From Candidatus Endomicrobiellum trichonymphae (lineage in GTDB: Bacteria > Elusimicrobiota > Endomicrobiia > Endomicrobiales > Endomicrobiaceae), in the NCBI RefSeq assembly GCF_002355835.1, contig NZ_AP017459.1, positions 930,001 through 994,000 on the forward strand: DNA of 64,000 nucleotides. Reading direction: 5' to 3'. The translations under genes were made by a program, and so were the position numbers. The stretch's first letter is position 1. The number at the start of each line of letters is the position of its first letter. Positions 48,254 to 56,868 of the stretch are shown piece by piece. The notes beneath the pieces were generated by a model that was not told where the DNA came from, searched no databases, and saw nothing but the letters and a program-made list of their open reading frames with translations.

Positions 48254-48892
48254 TTATTTCTGTGATGACGGACAAATTTCATTCAGCGGACAAACTATAT
48301 GACCAGGGTTTCTAGCTTTGCAAATTATTCTTCCCAAGGTCTGTATCAGAAAAGAAAAGTTCATCCAGTATTTTTTAGGAATTGTTTTCATTAAATCTTT
48401 TTCAATTTTAACCGGATCGTCATACTCTGTAAGTTTCAGCAAATTTGTAATTCTTATAACATGCGTATCAACAGCAATACCCTCAGATTTTCCGAAAGCA
48501 CTTCCTAAAACAACGTTTGCAGTTTTTCTTGCAACACCGCTAAGTTCAAGCAGTTCTTTCATAGTCTGCGGCACGTCTCCGTTATATTTATTTATAACCA
48601 TCTGGGCGGATTTAATAATATTTTTTGCTTTATTCCTGAAAAATCCCGCAGATTTTATATAATTCTCAAGTTCTAAAATATCGGCATTCGCATAATCTTC
48701 TACGCTTTTATATCTTTTAAAAAGATCTTTTGTTACCTTATTAACTCTTTCATCCGTACACTGTGCAGACAAAATAGTCGCCGCAAGAAGTTCAAAAGGA
48801 CTAGAAAAATTAAGAGCGCATTCTACATGCCCGTAATCTTTTTCTAAAATTTTTATTATTCTTACCACATGTTCTTTTTTATTTTTTTCCAT
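48254..48892 (-). CDS. nth: Endonuclease III
   Basis: 212 aa base-excision DNA glycosylase/AP lyase for oxidised pyrimidines. The helix-hairpin-helix (LLELSGVARKTANVVLGSAF, about residues 108-127) carries the catalytic lysine (ARKTA). The catalytic aspartate is in AVDTHVIRI (about 134-142). The C-terminal cluster site, normally C-x6-C-x2-C-x5-C, reads C-x6-H-x2-C-x5-C (ICKARNPGHIVCPLNEIC), so one [4Fe-4S] ligand is histidine. It begins inside the end of suhB (14-base overlap). Confidence 0.93.
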   Translation of the reverse strand: MEKNKKEHVVRIIKILEKDYGHVECALNFSSPFELLAATILSAQCTDERVNKVTKDLFKRYKSVEDYANADILELENYIKSAGFFRNKAKNIIKSAQMVINKYNGDVPQTMKELLELSGVARKTANVVLGSAFGKSEGIAVDTHVIRITNLLKLTEYDDPVKIEKDLMKTIPKKYWMNFSFLIQTLGRIICKARNPGHIVCPLNEICPSSQK

Positions 48893-49664
48893 TGATGATT
48901 TTAAGTATTTTTTCGTGCATTATAGAACCGTTGGATGCAAGCATTGTATTTTTAAATATAAAATCTTTTGAACCGCAATAATCTGATACTTTCCCACCTG
49001 CTTCTTCAACTAACAAAGCGCCGGCAGCGATATCCCATGGCTTCAACCCTTCTTCCCAAAAGAAATCAAAACGACCGCACGCAACATAAGCCATATCTAA
49101 AGCCGCAGATCCAAGTCTTCTTATTCCCTGACACTCAAGCATTATATTTTTGAAATTTTTTATTACTCCCGCACTGTTTTTTCGGACGTAATAAGGAAAG
49201 CCCGTAACAGCTAAAGAGCGAATCGTATCTTCTATCTTTGAGACTTTAATTTTTTGTCCGTTAAGCCATGCTCCTTTATTTTTTTCTGATATAAAAACTT
49301 CTTTTGTAACCGGAGAATAAATCACTCCCGAAATAATCTCATCTTTATATTTTAATCCTATAGAAACGCAAAACATCGGCATGCCATGCACAAAATTTAC
49401 AGTGCCGTCGAGAGGATCTACAATCCAGCAATAATCTTCTTTTACTTCGTTTACGCCATCTTCTTCCGCCAAAATACCGTGATGAGGAAAAACGATTTTT
49501 ATTGCTTTTATTATAGCTTTTTGTGAATTTCTATCAGCTTGAGTAACCGGATCAGTTTCCCCCTTATATTCAACATTAAGTATACCGTTGTAATATTTAA
49601 GAAGCACTTCTGTTCCAGCTTTTGCGGCGTCCAGAGCCGTATTTGTATAAGATGAAAATTTCAT
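48879..49664 (-). CDS. suhB: Inositol-1-monophosphatase family protein
   Basis: 261 aa Mg-dependent sugar phosphatase. Metal site ILAEEDG (about residues 65-71) and WIVDPLDGTVNFVHGMPMFC (about 80-99) are the family signature, and LKPWDIAAGALLVEEAGGKV (about 205-224) supplies the third aspartate. SuhB-type proteins hydrolyse inositol phosphates and in some bacteria also assist rRNA transcription. Intact. Confidence 0.92.
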   Translation of the reverse strand: MKFSSYTNTALDAAKAGTEVLLKYYNGILNVEYKGETDPVTQADRNSQKAIIKAIKIVFPHHGILAEEDGVNEVKEDYCWIVDPLDGTVNFVHGMPMFCVSIGLKYKDEIISGVIYSPVTKEVFISEKNKGAWLNGQKIKVSKIEDTIRSLAVTGFPYYVRKNSAGVIKNFKNIMLECQGIRRLGSAALDMAYVACGRFDFFWEEGLKPWDIAAGALLVEEAGGKVSDYCGSKDFIFKNTMLASNGSIMHEKILKIINGKK

Positions 49665-50432
49665 ACATGTTCCTTACCTTTTTAATTTATACAGTCATAA
49701 ATTTATTCTATCACCACTATTATAAAGTTTCTCAATTATATTGTTTTCCATCTGTAAAATAAAATATCAAATTCTTTTCATTATCTAAACTTAAGCTGCG
49801 GGAAACGTTTGACGAGAAATTTACACTTCTGCTACCGAAAGGTAAAACATCATCTTTTTTCATCTTTAATAAAGCAGAATTTTTATACAGGTTTTTCTAT
49901 TTCAAAAACTCTCGCATTCGAAACAAAACATATAAATTTTCAAGCACTAGCGGGTTCATATCCTAAACGCACATTTCTATCCATCATACAAATTTTTGTT
50001 TACTTACAAATCTTAAGAACTTTCATTTTGCGGTAATCGCTACAGTATTTTCACCAAAATCAGCAATAATTTACCACAATTACCGTTGTTTTTGCAAATA
50101 TTAAAATTCCATAATATATCAAGCTTATTTTTACGAGCAAATATGAAAATTTTTACAGACTAAGAACCAATAGAAAATTTATAGATACCGCAAAAACTTC
50201 TTAAAATTAAAACAAAAGCTTTTGTCTCTCTCCTGACGGGATTTTCTTAATTTTCAGCAAAAGTTACAATTTTGACTTTCTCCGGACAGACAAAATAATT
50301 TATATTTATTGCATGTACTCAAAGCAAAAAATATAACACGCCAAACATAACAGTGATTTCTCCACTTAAGCCTATCCGACGACTTGACACATCTGATAAA
50401 TTTTAAAAATCCGGGAATTTTTTCAGAATACA
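49665..50432. other. Gene-free stretch between suhB and tRNA-Asp
   Basis: About 770 bases of AT-rich DNA. I see no coding frame with recognisable protein, no tRNA and no clear repeat. Presumably it holds the suhB promoter and old remnants. Confidence 0.5.
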
Positions 50433-50507
50433 CGGGGATGACGGGATTTGAACCCGCGATCTCTGCCTTGACAGGGCAGTGTGTTAACCAGGCTACACCA
50501 CATCCCC
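50433..50507 (-). tRNA. tRNA-Asp (anticodon GTC)
   Basis: 75 bases on the minus strand that fold into a complete cloverleaf. Acceptor stem GGGGATG/CATCCCC, D-arm with AGCCTGGTTAA, anticodon stem CTGCC/GGCAG around loop CTGTCAA, and T-arm GCGGG-TTCAAAT-CCCGT. The discriminator is G73, the identity base of tRNA-Asp. No CCA is encoded. It lies just downstream of glyA on the same strand. Confidence 0.96.
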
Positions 50508-50580
50508 AAAGCTTATTCAATATTTCAACTAGCAGAAAGAAATAGCCCAAAGACATAATCATCACGGTTAATGATTAAGA

Positions 50581-51831
50581 CTAATATTCCAACCCTCTGT
50601 ATATAGGAAATTCCTGACAAAGTTTCAACATATCAGTACTGACTTCAGAAATTATTTTCTCATTATCAATATTTTTGAGAACTTTAATTATAGCTTCTGC
50701 TATTTTTACCATTTCAGGCTCTTTCATACCTCTTGTAGTTACAGCCGGCGAACCGATTCTTATTCCTGACGTCATAGTCGGTTTTTCAAGGTCATAAGGT
50801 ATTCCGTTTTTATTTAAAGTTATCCCTGCTTTTTCCAAAGCATCCTGCGCATTTTTACCCTTAACGTTCAAAGGTCTCAAATCAACCAAAAACATGTGAG
50901 AATCAGTGCCGCCGGAAACAATTTTCAATTTTCCCTCTTCCAAAGTTTCAGCAAGCTGTTTTGCATTGGCTAAAACCTGCTTTTGATATTCTTTAAATTC
51001 AGGTTTAAGAGCTTCACCGAAAGCCACGGCTTTTGCAGCTATGACATGCATTAAAGGTCCGCCCTGTTCTCCGGGGAAAATTGCGGAATTAATTTTTTTT
51101 GCTAGCTCTTCATTGTTAGTAAGAATTAAACCGCCGCGAGGTCCGCGAAGTGTTTTATGAGTGGTAGTCGTAGTAATATCGGCATATCCTACAGGCGACG
51201 GATAGATACCCGCAGCAACCAAACCCGCATAATGAGCCATATCCGACATGTGATAAGCACTAACTTTTTTTGCAATTCCGCTTATTCTTTCCCAATCCCA
51301 GATTCTTGAATATGCACTTGCACCGCTGATTATAAGTTTTGGCTTATGTTCAAGCACAAGACTCTCTATTTCATTATAATCTATACAGCCTGTTTTTTCG
51401 CTCACCGAATAAGAAATAACATTAAACCATTTGCCTGAAACGTTAAAAGGACTGCCGTGCGTCAAATGTCCACCGTGTGATAAACTAAGACCCATAATAG
51501 TATCGCCGGGTTTTAAAAGGGCAAGTAATATAGCAAAATTTGCCTGAGCGCCGGAATGTGGCTGTACATTTGCAAATCTTGCATTAAAAAGTTTTTTTGC
51601 CCGTTCTATCGCAATAGTTTCCGCTATATCAACAACTTCGCATCCGCCATAATACCTTTTACCCGGATACCCTTCAGCATATTTATTTGTAAGACAAGAA
51701 CCCTGAGCTTCCATAACCGACTGTGAAGCTATATTTTCGGAAGCTATAAGTTCTATGGTTTCCCTCTGTCTCTTAAGTTCTTTTACCAGCATATCATGAA
51801 TTTCAATATCATTTTTTTTTATGTTTTCCAT
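50581..51831 (-). CDS. glyA: Serine hydroxymethyltransferase
   Basis: 416 aa PLP enzyme that interconverts serine and glycine and charges folate with one-carbon units. Motifs: [18 protein letters not shown] (about residues 22-39), [17 protein letters not shown] (about 43-60), and the PLP lysine in [15 protein letters not shown] (about 214-228). The start has AGGAG before the ATG. Intact, with tsaC upstream in the common tsaC-(phosphatase-rpiB)-glyA arrangement. Confidence 0.97.
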   Translation of the reverse strand: MENIKKNDIEIHDMLVKELKRQRETIELIASENIASQSVMEAQGSCLTNKYAEGYPGKRYYGGCEVVDIAETIAIERAKKLFNARFANVQPHSGAQANFAILLALLKPGDTIMGLSLSHGGHLTHGSPFNVSGKWFNVISYSVSEKTGCIDYNEIESLVLEHKPKLIISGASAYSRIWDWERISGIAKKVSAYHMSDMAHYAGLVAAGIYPSPVGYADITTTTTHKTLRGPRGGLILTNNEELAKKINSAIFPGEQGGPLMHVIAAKAVAFGEALKPEFKEYQKQVLANAKQLAETLEEGKLKIVSGGTDSHMFLVDLRPLNVKGKNAQDALEKAGITLNKNGIPYDLEKPTMTSGIRIGSPAVTTRGMKEPEMVKIAEAIIKVLKNIDNEKIISEVSTDMLKLCQEFPIYRGLEY

Positions 51832-52185
51832 TTTACTCTCCTCTATATTCTGTTAATAAGTACTCACGGTGTTCTGGCAAACTTGCTTTTACTTTTACTT
51901 CAGCGATACAAGCACATAAATTATCTTTTTAGTTTGTCCTCCCGTGATAAAATCTTGCCAATAGCACTATGCAAACTCTTCTTTAAATTCTTATCGATTT
52001 TCTGCTCTTGCCGCCAGTAGGTATTTTAATCAGTTATTTCTGCGATAACCATCAGATAAAGAGTTGTCAACAGATTCAGCTTCAATCTCTTTTAGCCTGC
52101 ACTTCCCGTTTAAAAACACAGCATTACAAATATCTCTTTTTTCATTTTTTCTATATATTATTTCCCCTGCATAAATATTTCAAGT
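51832..52185 (-). pseudogene. Possible low-molecular-weight phosphatase remnant
   Basis: About 350 bases between tsaC and glyA. Near 52140-52060 a minus-strand stretch reads VMLC in one frame and NGKCRLKEIEAESV in another, reminiscent of the C-x5-R-S start of YwlE/LMW-PTP proteins. In many bacteria ywlE and rpiB occupy exactly this gap. Nothing of rpiB is seen. Very degenerate; mainly a synteny argument. Confidence 0.3.
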
Positions 52186-52794
52186 TTATATACACTTTAA
52201 TATCTTATCAGTATCCAAACAGCCTCTGCGGACAACCATATATGGAAATTTTACCATGTCTATAACCGTAGACTCAAAAGAAAATCTACACTGTCCGCCG
52301 TCAACTGCAATATCAACCATTTCATCAAATCTTAAAGTTTCGTCTATATTTTTAGCACTTTTTTTATTTGACATATTGACGGAAGTCGTAAAAACAGGAC
52401 TGCCCATTTCTTTCAATAGTTTTAACATAAACTTGCTGTCAGGAATTCTCACTCCCAAATCTTTCTTGCCACCAGATAAAATCTTTCCCATTTCTGTCGT
52501 AGGAAGTATCAATGTCAGCTGTCCTGGCCAGAATCTTTTGGCAATTTTCAACGCTTTTTCGGGAATCTCAACGAGTATTCTTATGCTTTCAATATCCGGC
52601 ACCATTAGAATAAACGACTTTTTATGACTTCTGCCTTTAATTTTATATACCACTTTTTGGGCTTCAATGTTAAAAGCGTCAACGGCAAAACCATAAACTG
52701 TATCAGTAGGGACAATCGCTATTCCGCCGTTTCTTATGACTTCTGCCACCTTTTTATACGCCATTTTATCCCTAGATGAAATCCTCAAAGCCAT
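52186..52794 (-). CDS. tsaC: Threonylcarbamoyl-AMP synthase (Sua5/YrdC)
   Basis: 202 aa. Makes threonylcarbamoyl-AMP for the t6A modification of ANN-decoding tRNAs. GGIAIVPTDTVYGFAVDAFN (about residues 23-42), YKIKGRSHKKSFILMVPD (about 50-67), WPGQLTLILP (about 90-99), LGVRIPDS and TTSVNMSNKKSAKNIDE (about 137-153) match the YrdC domain. It lacks the extra C-terminal Sua5 domain, so it is of the short TsaC type. Intact and essential in most bacteria. Confidence 0.93.
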   Translation of the reverse strand: MALRISSRDKMAYKKVAEVIRNGGIAIVPTDTVYGFAVDAFNIEAQKVVYKIKGRSHKKSFILMVPDIESIRILVEIPEKALKIAKRFWPGQLTLILPTTEMGKILSGGKKDLGVRIPDSKFMLKLLKEMGSPVFTTSVNMSNKKSAKNIDETLRFDEMVDIAVDGGQCRFSFESTVIDMVKFPYMVVRRGCLDTDKILKCI

Positions 52795-52891
52795 ACATTT
52801 TACCTTATTTACAGAACAGACTCCATAGATAGATAAGCGAATAGACGCTTTTTGTTTCTTGCGGACACATATTTATTTTTCATTCCGTTTT

Positions 52892-54094
52892 TCAGGTTCT
52901 GTAGTCACCGTTTATTTTAACATAATCATACGAAAAGTCGCACGTATAATACTTACTGTTTTCTTTACCAGCTTTTAAATCTACAACGACCTTAACTTCT
53001 TTTTTAAGCAACGACTGTTTTGCCTCTTCTTCTGAAAAATTTAATGCAATGCCATTTTTGAAAGTATGCACGCCCCCAATATATATATCAACTTTATCGG
53101 GGTCAAATTCTACCCCCGCTCTGCCTGCGGCAGCAATAGCCCTTCCCCAGTTTGCGTCCGCACCAAAAATCGCCGTTTTAAAAAGCGGCGACGTAGCTAT
53201 TGTTGAACCTATTAATTTAGCATCTTCTTTGGTTTTAGTATTTTTAACTTCAATTTCAATAAATTTTGTAGCTCCCTCGCCGTCCTTTGCAACAGATTTT
53301 GCAAGTTCAAGAGTAAGCTCGTCAACTGCTTTTATAAATTTTTCCAAATCTGCTTCCGACAATTTTCCCGTGCCACTCTGTCCGTTTGCCAAGACTATTA
53401 CGGTATCGTTTGTCGACGTATCCCCATCAATAGATACGCAATGGAAAGATTCGTCTGCGGAATTTTCAAGTATTTTCTGAAGAGTTTTACTCTCAATTTC
53501 AGCATCGGTTAAAATAAACGAAAGCATCGTGGCATGAGGACCCTGCATATTCGGATGTATCATTCCCGCACCTTTTACGCAGCCCCATATTTTAATCTTG
53601 CCACTTTTAACTTCAACTTCTATATCTGATTTCTTTATGAAAGTGTCCGTAGTCATTATTGCAAGGACAGCTTCAACTTCATTTTTTGATAATGTGCCGA
53701 TATTACCTTTCAATAGATCAATACTTTTTTTTAAGTCGTCCTGGAGAATATTTAAGTATTGTCCTATAACGCCAGTCGAAGCACATAAAACTGACCCTAT
53801 CTCAAAATTAAAGGATTTTTCTACTGCCGAACACATATTCTCAGCATCTTTTTTCCCCTTGTCGCCGGTGCATGCATTTGCACACCCTGAATTTGCTACA
53901 ATAGCCGAAAATTTGCCTCCTTTTTTCAATCTTTCAATATCTATAAGAACTGGCGCAGCTTTTACAATACTTTTTGTAAATACTCCAGCGGCGCTAGCAG
54001 GCGACTCGGAAACAAAAAGAGCCAAATCTTTTTTCCCTTCTTTTTTTGATAAACCGCTACGCATTCCACCAATTTTAAAACCCTTTGGAAGCAT
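52892..54094 (-). CDS. argJ: Ornithine acetyltransferase / acetylglutamate synthase
   Basis: Arginine pathway enzyme that moves the acetyl group from acetylornithine to glutamate. 400 aa from the ATG at 54094, preferred because AAGGAG lies eight bases before it; the TTG two codons upstream is unlikely. The self-cleavage site before the nucleophilic threonine is plain: IHPNMQGPHATMLSFILTDA (about residues 177-196). GDTSTNDTV and DANWGRAIAAAGRAG are also present. It lies directly downstream of argC with a 23-base gap, so it is in the same operon. Confidence 0.95.
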   Translation of the reverse strand: MLPKGFKIGGMRSGLSKKEGKKDLALFVSESPASAAGVFTKSIVKAAPVLIDIERLKKGGKFSAIVANSGCANACTGDKGKKDAENMCSAVEKSFNFEIGSVLCASTGVIGQYLNILQDDLKKSIDLLKGNIGTLSKNEVEAVLAIMTTDTFIKKSDIEVEVKSGKIKIWGCVKGAGMIHPNMQGPHATMLSFILTDAEIESKTLQKILENSADESFHCVSIDGDTSTNDTVIVLANGQSGTGKLSEADLEKFIKAVDELTLELAKSVAKDGEGATKFIEIEVKNTKTKEDAKLIGSTIATSPLFKTAIFGADANWGRAIAAAGRAGVEFDPDKVDIYIGGVHTFKNGIALNFSEEEAKQSLLKKEVKVVVDLKAGKENSKYYTCDFSYDYVKINGDYRT

Positions 54095-54117
54095 TATCAA
54101 TTTCTCCTTAAAACCGA

Positions 54118-55137
54118 CTATAATCCTGCGGTTTCAGGCAAGCCAAACATAATATTCATATTCTGTACCGCCTGTCCCGATGCACCTTTGACTAAATTGT
54201 CTATAACTGAAACTATAATAAGTTTGTTTGTTCTCTCGTCAACTTTCATGCTTATTTCACAATAGTTTGTATTTAAAACATCTTTTATTCCCAGTATCAC
54301 ATTTTCATCAAGAATTTTTATAAAGTGCCTACCGCTATAAAATTTCCTATATTTTTCAATTATTGCAGACGTCGCAATCTGTTTTTTCATATTTATATAA
54401 ATTGTTGAAAGCATCCCTCTTTCAACGGACATAATATGCGGAGTAAAACTTATCGTCACATCTTCTCCCGACAAAACCGAAAGTTCTTGTTCTATTTCGG
54501 GAATATGTCTGTGTTCACCTGCAACCTTGTACGCTCTGAAATTTGGATGTTCATCTTTAAAATATGCTTGCGCACTTTTTCTGCCGGAGCCGGAAATACC
54601 ACTTTTTGAATCTATAACTATTCCTCTAAGGTCTATAAAACCGTTTTTTACAGCAGGCGCACAGCCTAAAATAACTGTCGTAGGATAACATCCGGGGTTT
54701 GCAATTAGCAAAGCTCTTTTTATTTTCTCTGTATTCAGTTCAGACAATCCGTAAACCGACTTCCCGATATATTCTTTTGCGGTATGCTTCACATTATACC
54801 ATCTCTCGTAAACTTCTGGTCTGACTAACCTGAAATCTGCAGATAAATCTATAACTTTAACTCCAGCGTCAATCAGATGCGGAACAACTTCAAAAGCAAC
54901 AGCATGCGGCAAGGCAAGGAAGACTACGTCGCATATGTTAGCGATTTGTTTTACATTTAAAGCTTCAACTCTCAAATCCAAACAGTTAAAATGTGGATAT
55001 ATGTCTTTCAAATGTCTCTTTTCAGAAGAACTTCTGCCGTAAAGTCCGGTTATTTTTACATTCGGATGTTTTGAAAGAATTCTTAAAAGCTCTTCCCCAG
55101 TATATCCGGTTATGCCTACAATCCCCGTTCTAATCAT
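54118..55137 (-). CDS. argC: N-acetyl-gamma-glutamyl-phosphate reductase
   Basis: 339 aa NADPH enzyme of arginine synthesis. Start ATG 55137 has GGAGAAGAAA directly before it. Rossmann [17 protein letters not shown] (about residues 5-21). Catalytic cysteine in [14 protein letters not shown] (about 143-156). [13 protein letters not shown] and the catalytic-histidine region [11 protein letters not shown] (about 205-215) follow. Intact, head of the argC-argJ unit. Confidence 0.95.
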   Translation of the reverse strand: MIRTGIVGITGYTGEELLRILSKHPNVKITGLYGRSSSEKRHLKDIYPHFNCLDLRVEALNVKQIANICDVVFLALPHAVAFEVVPHLIDAGVKVIDLSADFRLVRPEVYERWYNVKHTAKEYIGKSVYGLSELNTEKIKRALLIANPGCYPTTVILGCAPAVKNGFIDLRGIVIDSKSGISGSGRKSAQAYFKDEHPNFRAYKVAGEHRHIPEIEQELSVLSGEDVTISFTPHIMSVERGMLSTIYINMKKQIATSAIIEKYRKFYSGRHFIKILDENVILGIKDVLNTNYCEISMKVDERTNKLIIVSVIDNLVKGASGQAVQNMNIMFGLPETAGL

Positions 55138-55155
55138 TTTCTTCTCCGATTTCAA

Positions 55156-55706
55156 ATATGATAACAGTTATAAATTTGACTCTATCCTCAGTATCGGTTT
55201 TGTGCATCGACTAGATCCCAGCGCTGTCACCATTGCTTTTCCGAATATATCAAACTATAAATTCGTCAATAAAACTGATGTTGTTTTTTAGCATTCTCCT
55301 AAAATTTCTTCATATAAAAAACTATTTTATCTCTTCTAAATCCAAAAGTTTTGAAAACCCTTTATCCCAATGTTTTGCCTGACCTGTTATTACCTTTTTC
55401 AATCTTAGATGCATCATATCAGGTTAATAATATTGAATCTGGACAACAGTTATGCACTCACATTTACATTAGGAACGGTTACGTTCGTCCAAATCAACAT
55501 GTCGTTTTAAAGCAACAAATCAGAGATTTTACGCCAAATTTTTCAAAAATACAAGAAACACACTATTTTAAACTTTATAATTTTTTGAATCGGCAAGTCA
55601 ATCGGAAAAAGAGCAAGTGGTAGGACAAAAATAAACGCAAGGTAGGCTAAACAGAGAAATAGCGGTTTTCACTAAATCTGGTTAAGTATCACGTTATTTT
55701 TGTCAC
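55156..55706. other. Gene-poor stretch, possible transposase scrap
   Basis: A plus-strand frame at 55351-55623 contains VLPDLLLPFSILDASYQ, which recalls the DUF6431 start of some transposases (the LPD-LLPY pattern). The match is short and the 90-codon frame has no other support. Otherwise I see nothing. Confidence 0.25.
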
Positions 55707-55711
55707 CAATT

Positions 55712-55741
55712 TTGACAATTTTTCAATAATTTGTTTACAAT
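55712..55741 (+). promoter_or_regulatory. Promoter of dprA, near-leaderless
   Basis: TTGACA (55712-55717), 18-base spacer, TACAAT (55736-55741). The dprA ATG is at 55751, about two to three bases after the expected transcription start. No ribosome site is present between them. Confidence 0.7.
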
Positions 55742-55750
55742 AAACCATTA

Positions 55751-56845
55751 ATGAATGAAAGAGAGTTATCTTTATTCAAGCTTCTTTCGGCAACAGATAT
55801 AGGGGCAATAAGGTTTTTCAGACTACTTGACAAATTCGGCGATACAGAGTTAATTCTCAAAGCATCCAAAAGAGATCTTATGTCGGTTGAGGGCATAGGA
55901 CAGGCAATCGCGGACACAATTTTTAACTCTTCAGACTCCGGTAAAGCTGAAAAAGAACTCGAAACTGCAATAAAAAACAATATAAAAATTACTTTTTATT
56001 ACAACAGCGATTACCCAAAGCCGTTAAGAGATTTTGCCGATAAACCGCTTATTCTCTACATTAAAGGCAACATTTTAGAAAAAGATTTTGATTCCATATC
56101 AATAGTCGGATCAAGAAGAATAAGCAATTACGGAAAAACGGTTACGTCAGAGTTCGCATCTTATTTCGCAAAAAAAGGAATAACTATTGTTTCAGGACTG
56201 GCAAGAGGCGTCGACAGTCAAGCGCATATTACAGCTTTAGAAAATAAATCAAGAACTATAGCTGTTTTGGGAAACGGATTGCTCGTAAACTATCCGCCTG
56301 AAAATGCAAAACTGCAGGAAAAGATTTCGCAATGCGGCGCAGTTATAAGCGAACTCCAGCTACGGAAACAGCCCGACAGGGGAACTTTTCCAAGAAGAAA
56401 CAGGATAATTGCAGGATTTTCCAGAGCGACTCTGCTTACGGAAGCGGCACTCAAAAGCGGAGCATTAATAACGGCAAGATTCTGCGCTGAATACGGAAAA
56501 GATGTTTTTGCAGTTCCGGGAAGCATATATTCAAGCATATCAAAAGGAACAAATGAACTTATACAAAACGGCGCTTTTATCGCGTTAGGACCGCATGACA
56601 TGGCAGATCAGCTTAAGTGGACTTCTAAAGATAAAATCTCAAAAACAAATAAACTTCCCTCTCTTGACAAACTTGAACTGGAAGTTCTTAGCCTGATAGA
56701 AAATGACAGCGCGGGACTGCCACCAGACTTAATTGCGCAGAAATTAAATATCGGGATTTCAGAAATCGCTCCGGTGCTTTTAAAACTTGAAATAAACGGA
56801 CTTATTAAAACAACTCCGGGACAAATATACGTGAGAGCATATTGA
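55751..56845 (+). CDS. dprA: DNA-processing protein DprA
   Basis: 364 aa single-strand DNA binding protein that loads RecA on incoming DNA. N-terminal helix-hairpin-helix (LMSVEGIGQAIADTIF, about residues 42-57). The Rossmann core has SIVGSRRISNYGK (about 117-129), IVSGLARGVDSQAH (about 146-159), FPRRNRIIAGFSRATLLTEA (about 213-232), SGALITARFCAEYGK and VFAVPGSI. The C-terminal winged helix (about 305-360) is also kept. First gene of dprA-topA-xerC. Confidence 0.95.
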   Translation: MNERELSLFKLLSATDIGAIRFFRLLDKFGDTELILKASKRDLMSVEGIGQAIADTIFNSSDSGKAEKELETAIKNNIKITFYYNSDYPKPLRDFADKPLILYIKGNILEKDFDSISIVGSRRISNYGKTVTSEFASYFAKKGITIVSGLARGVDSQAHITALENKSRTIAVLGNGLLVNYPPENAKLQEKISQCGAVISELQLRKQPDRGTFPRRNRIIAGFSRATLLTEAALKSGALITARFCAEYGKDVFAVPGSIYSSISKGTNELIQNGAFIALGPHDMADQLKWTSKDKISKTNKLPSLDKLELEVLSLIENDSAGLPPDLIAQKLNIGISEIAPVLLKLEINGLIKTTPGQIYVRAY

Positions 56846-56868
56846 AAGAAGATAAGGGAATAAAAGTA

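Noticed and set aside
50254-50565. 103-codon minus-strand frame
   Set aside because: It reads through the tRNA-Asp gene and is therefore not protein coding.
55351-55623. Transposase (DUF6431-type) gene
   Set aside because: One short similar stretch only, no inverted repeats or target duplication visible; kept as a note in the gap entry.
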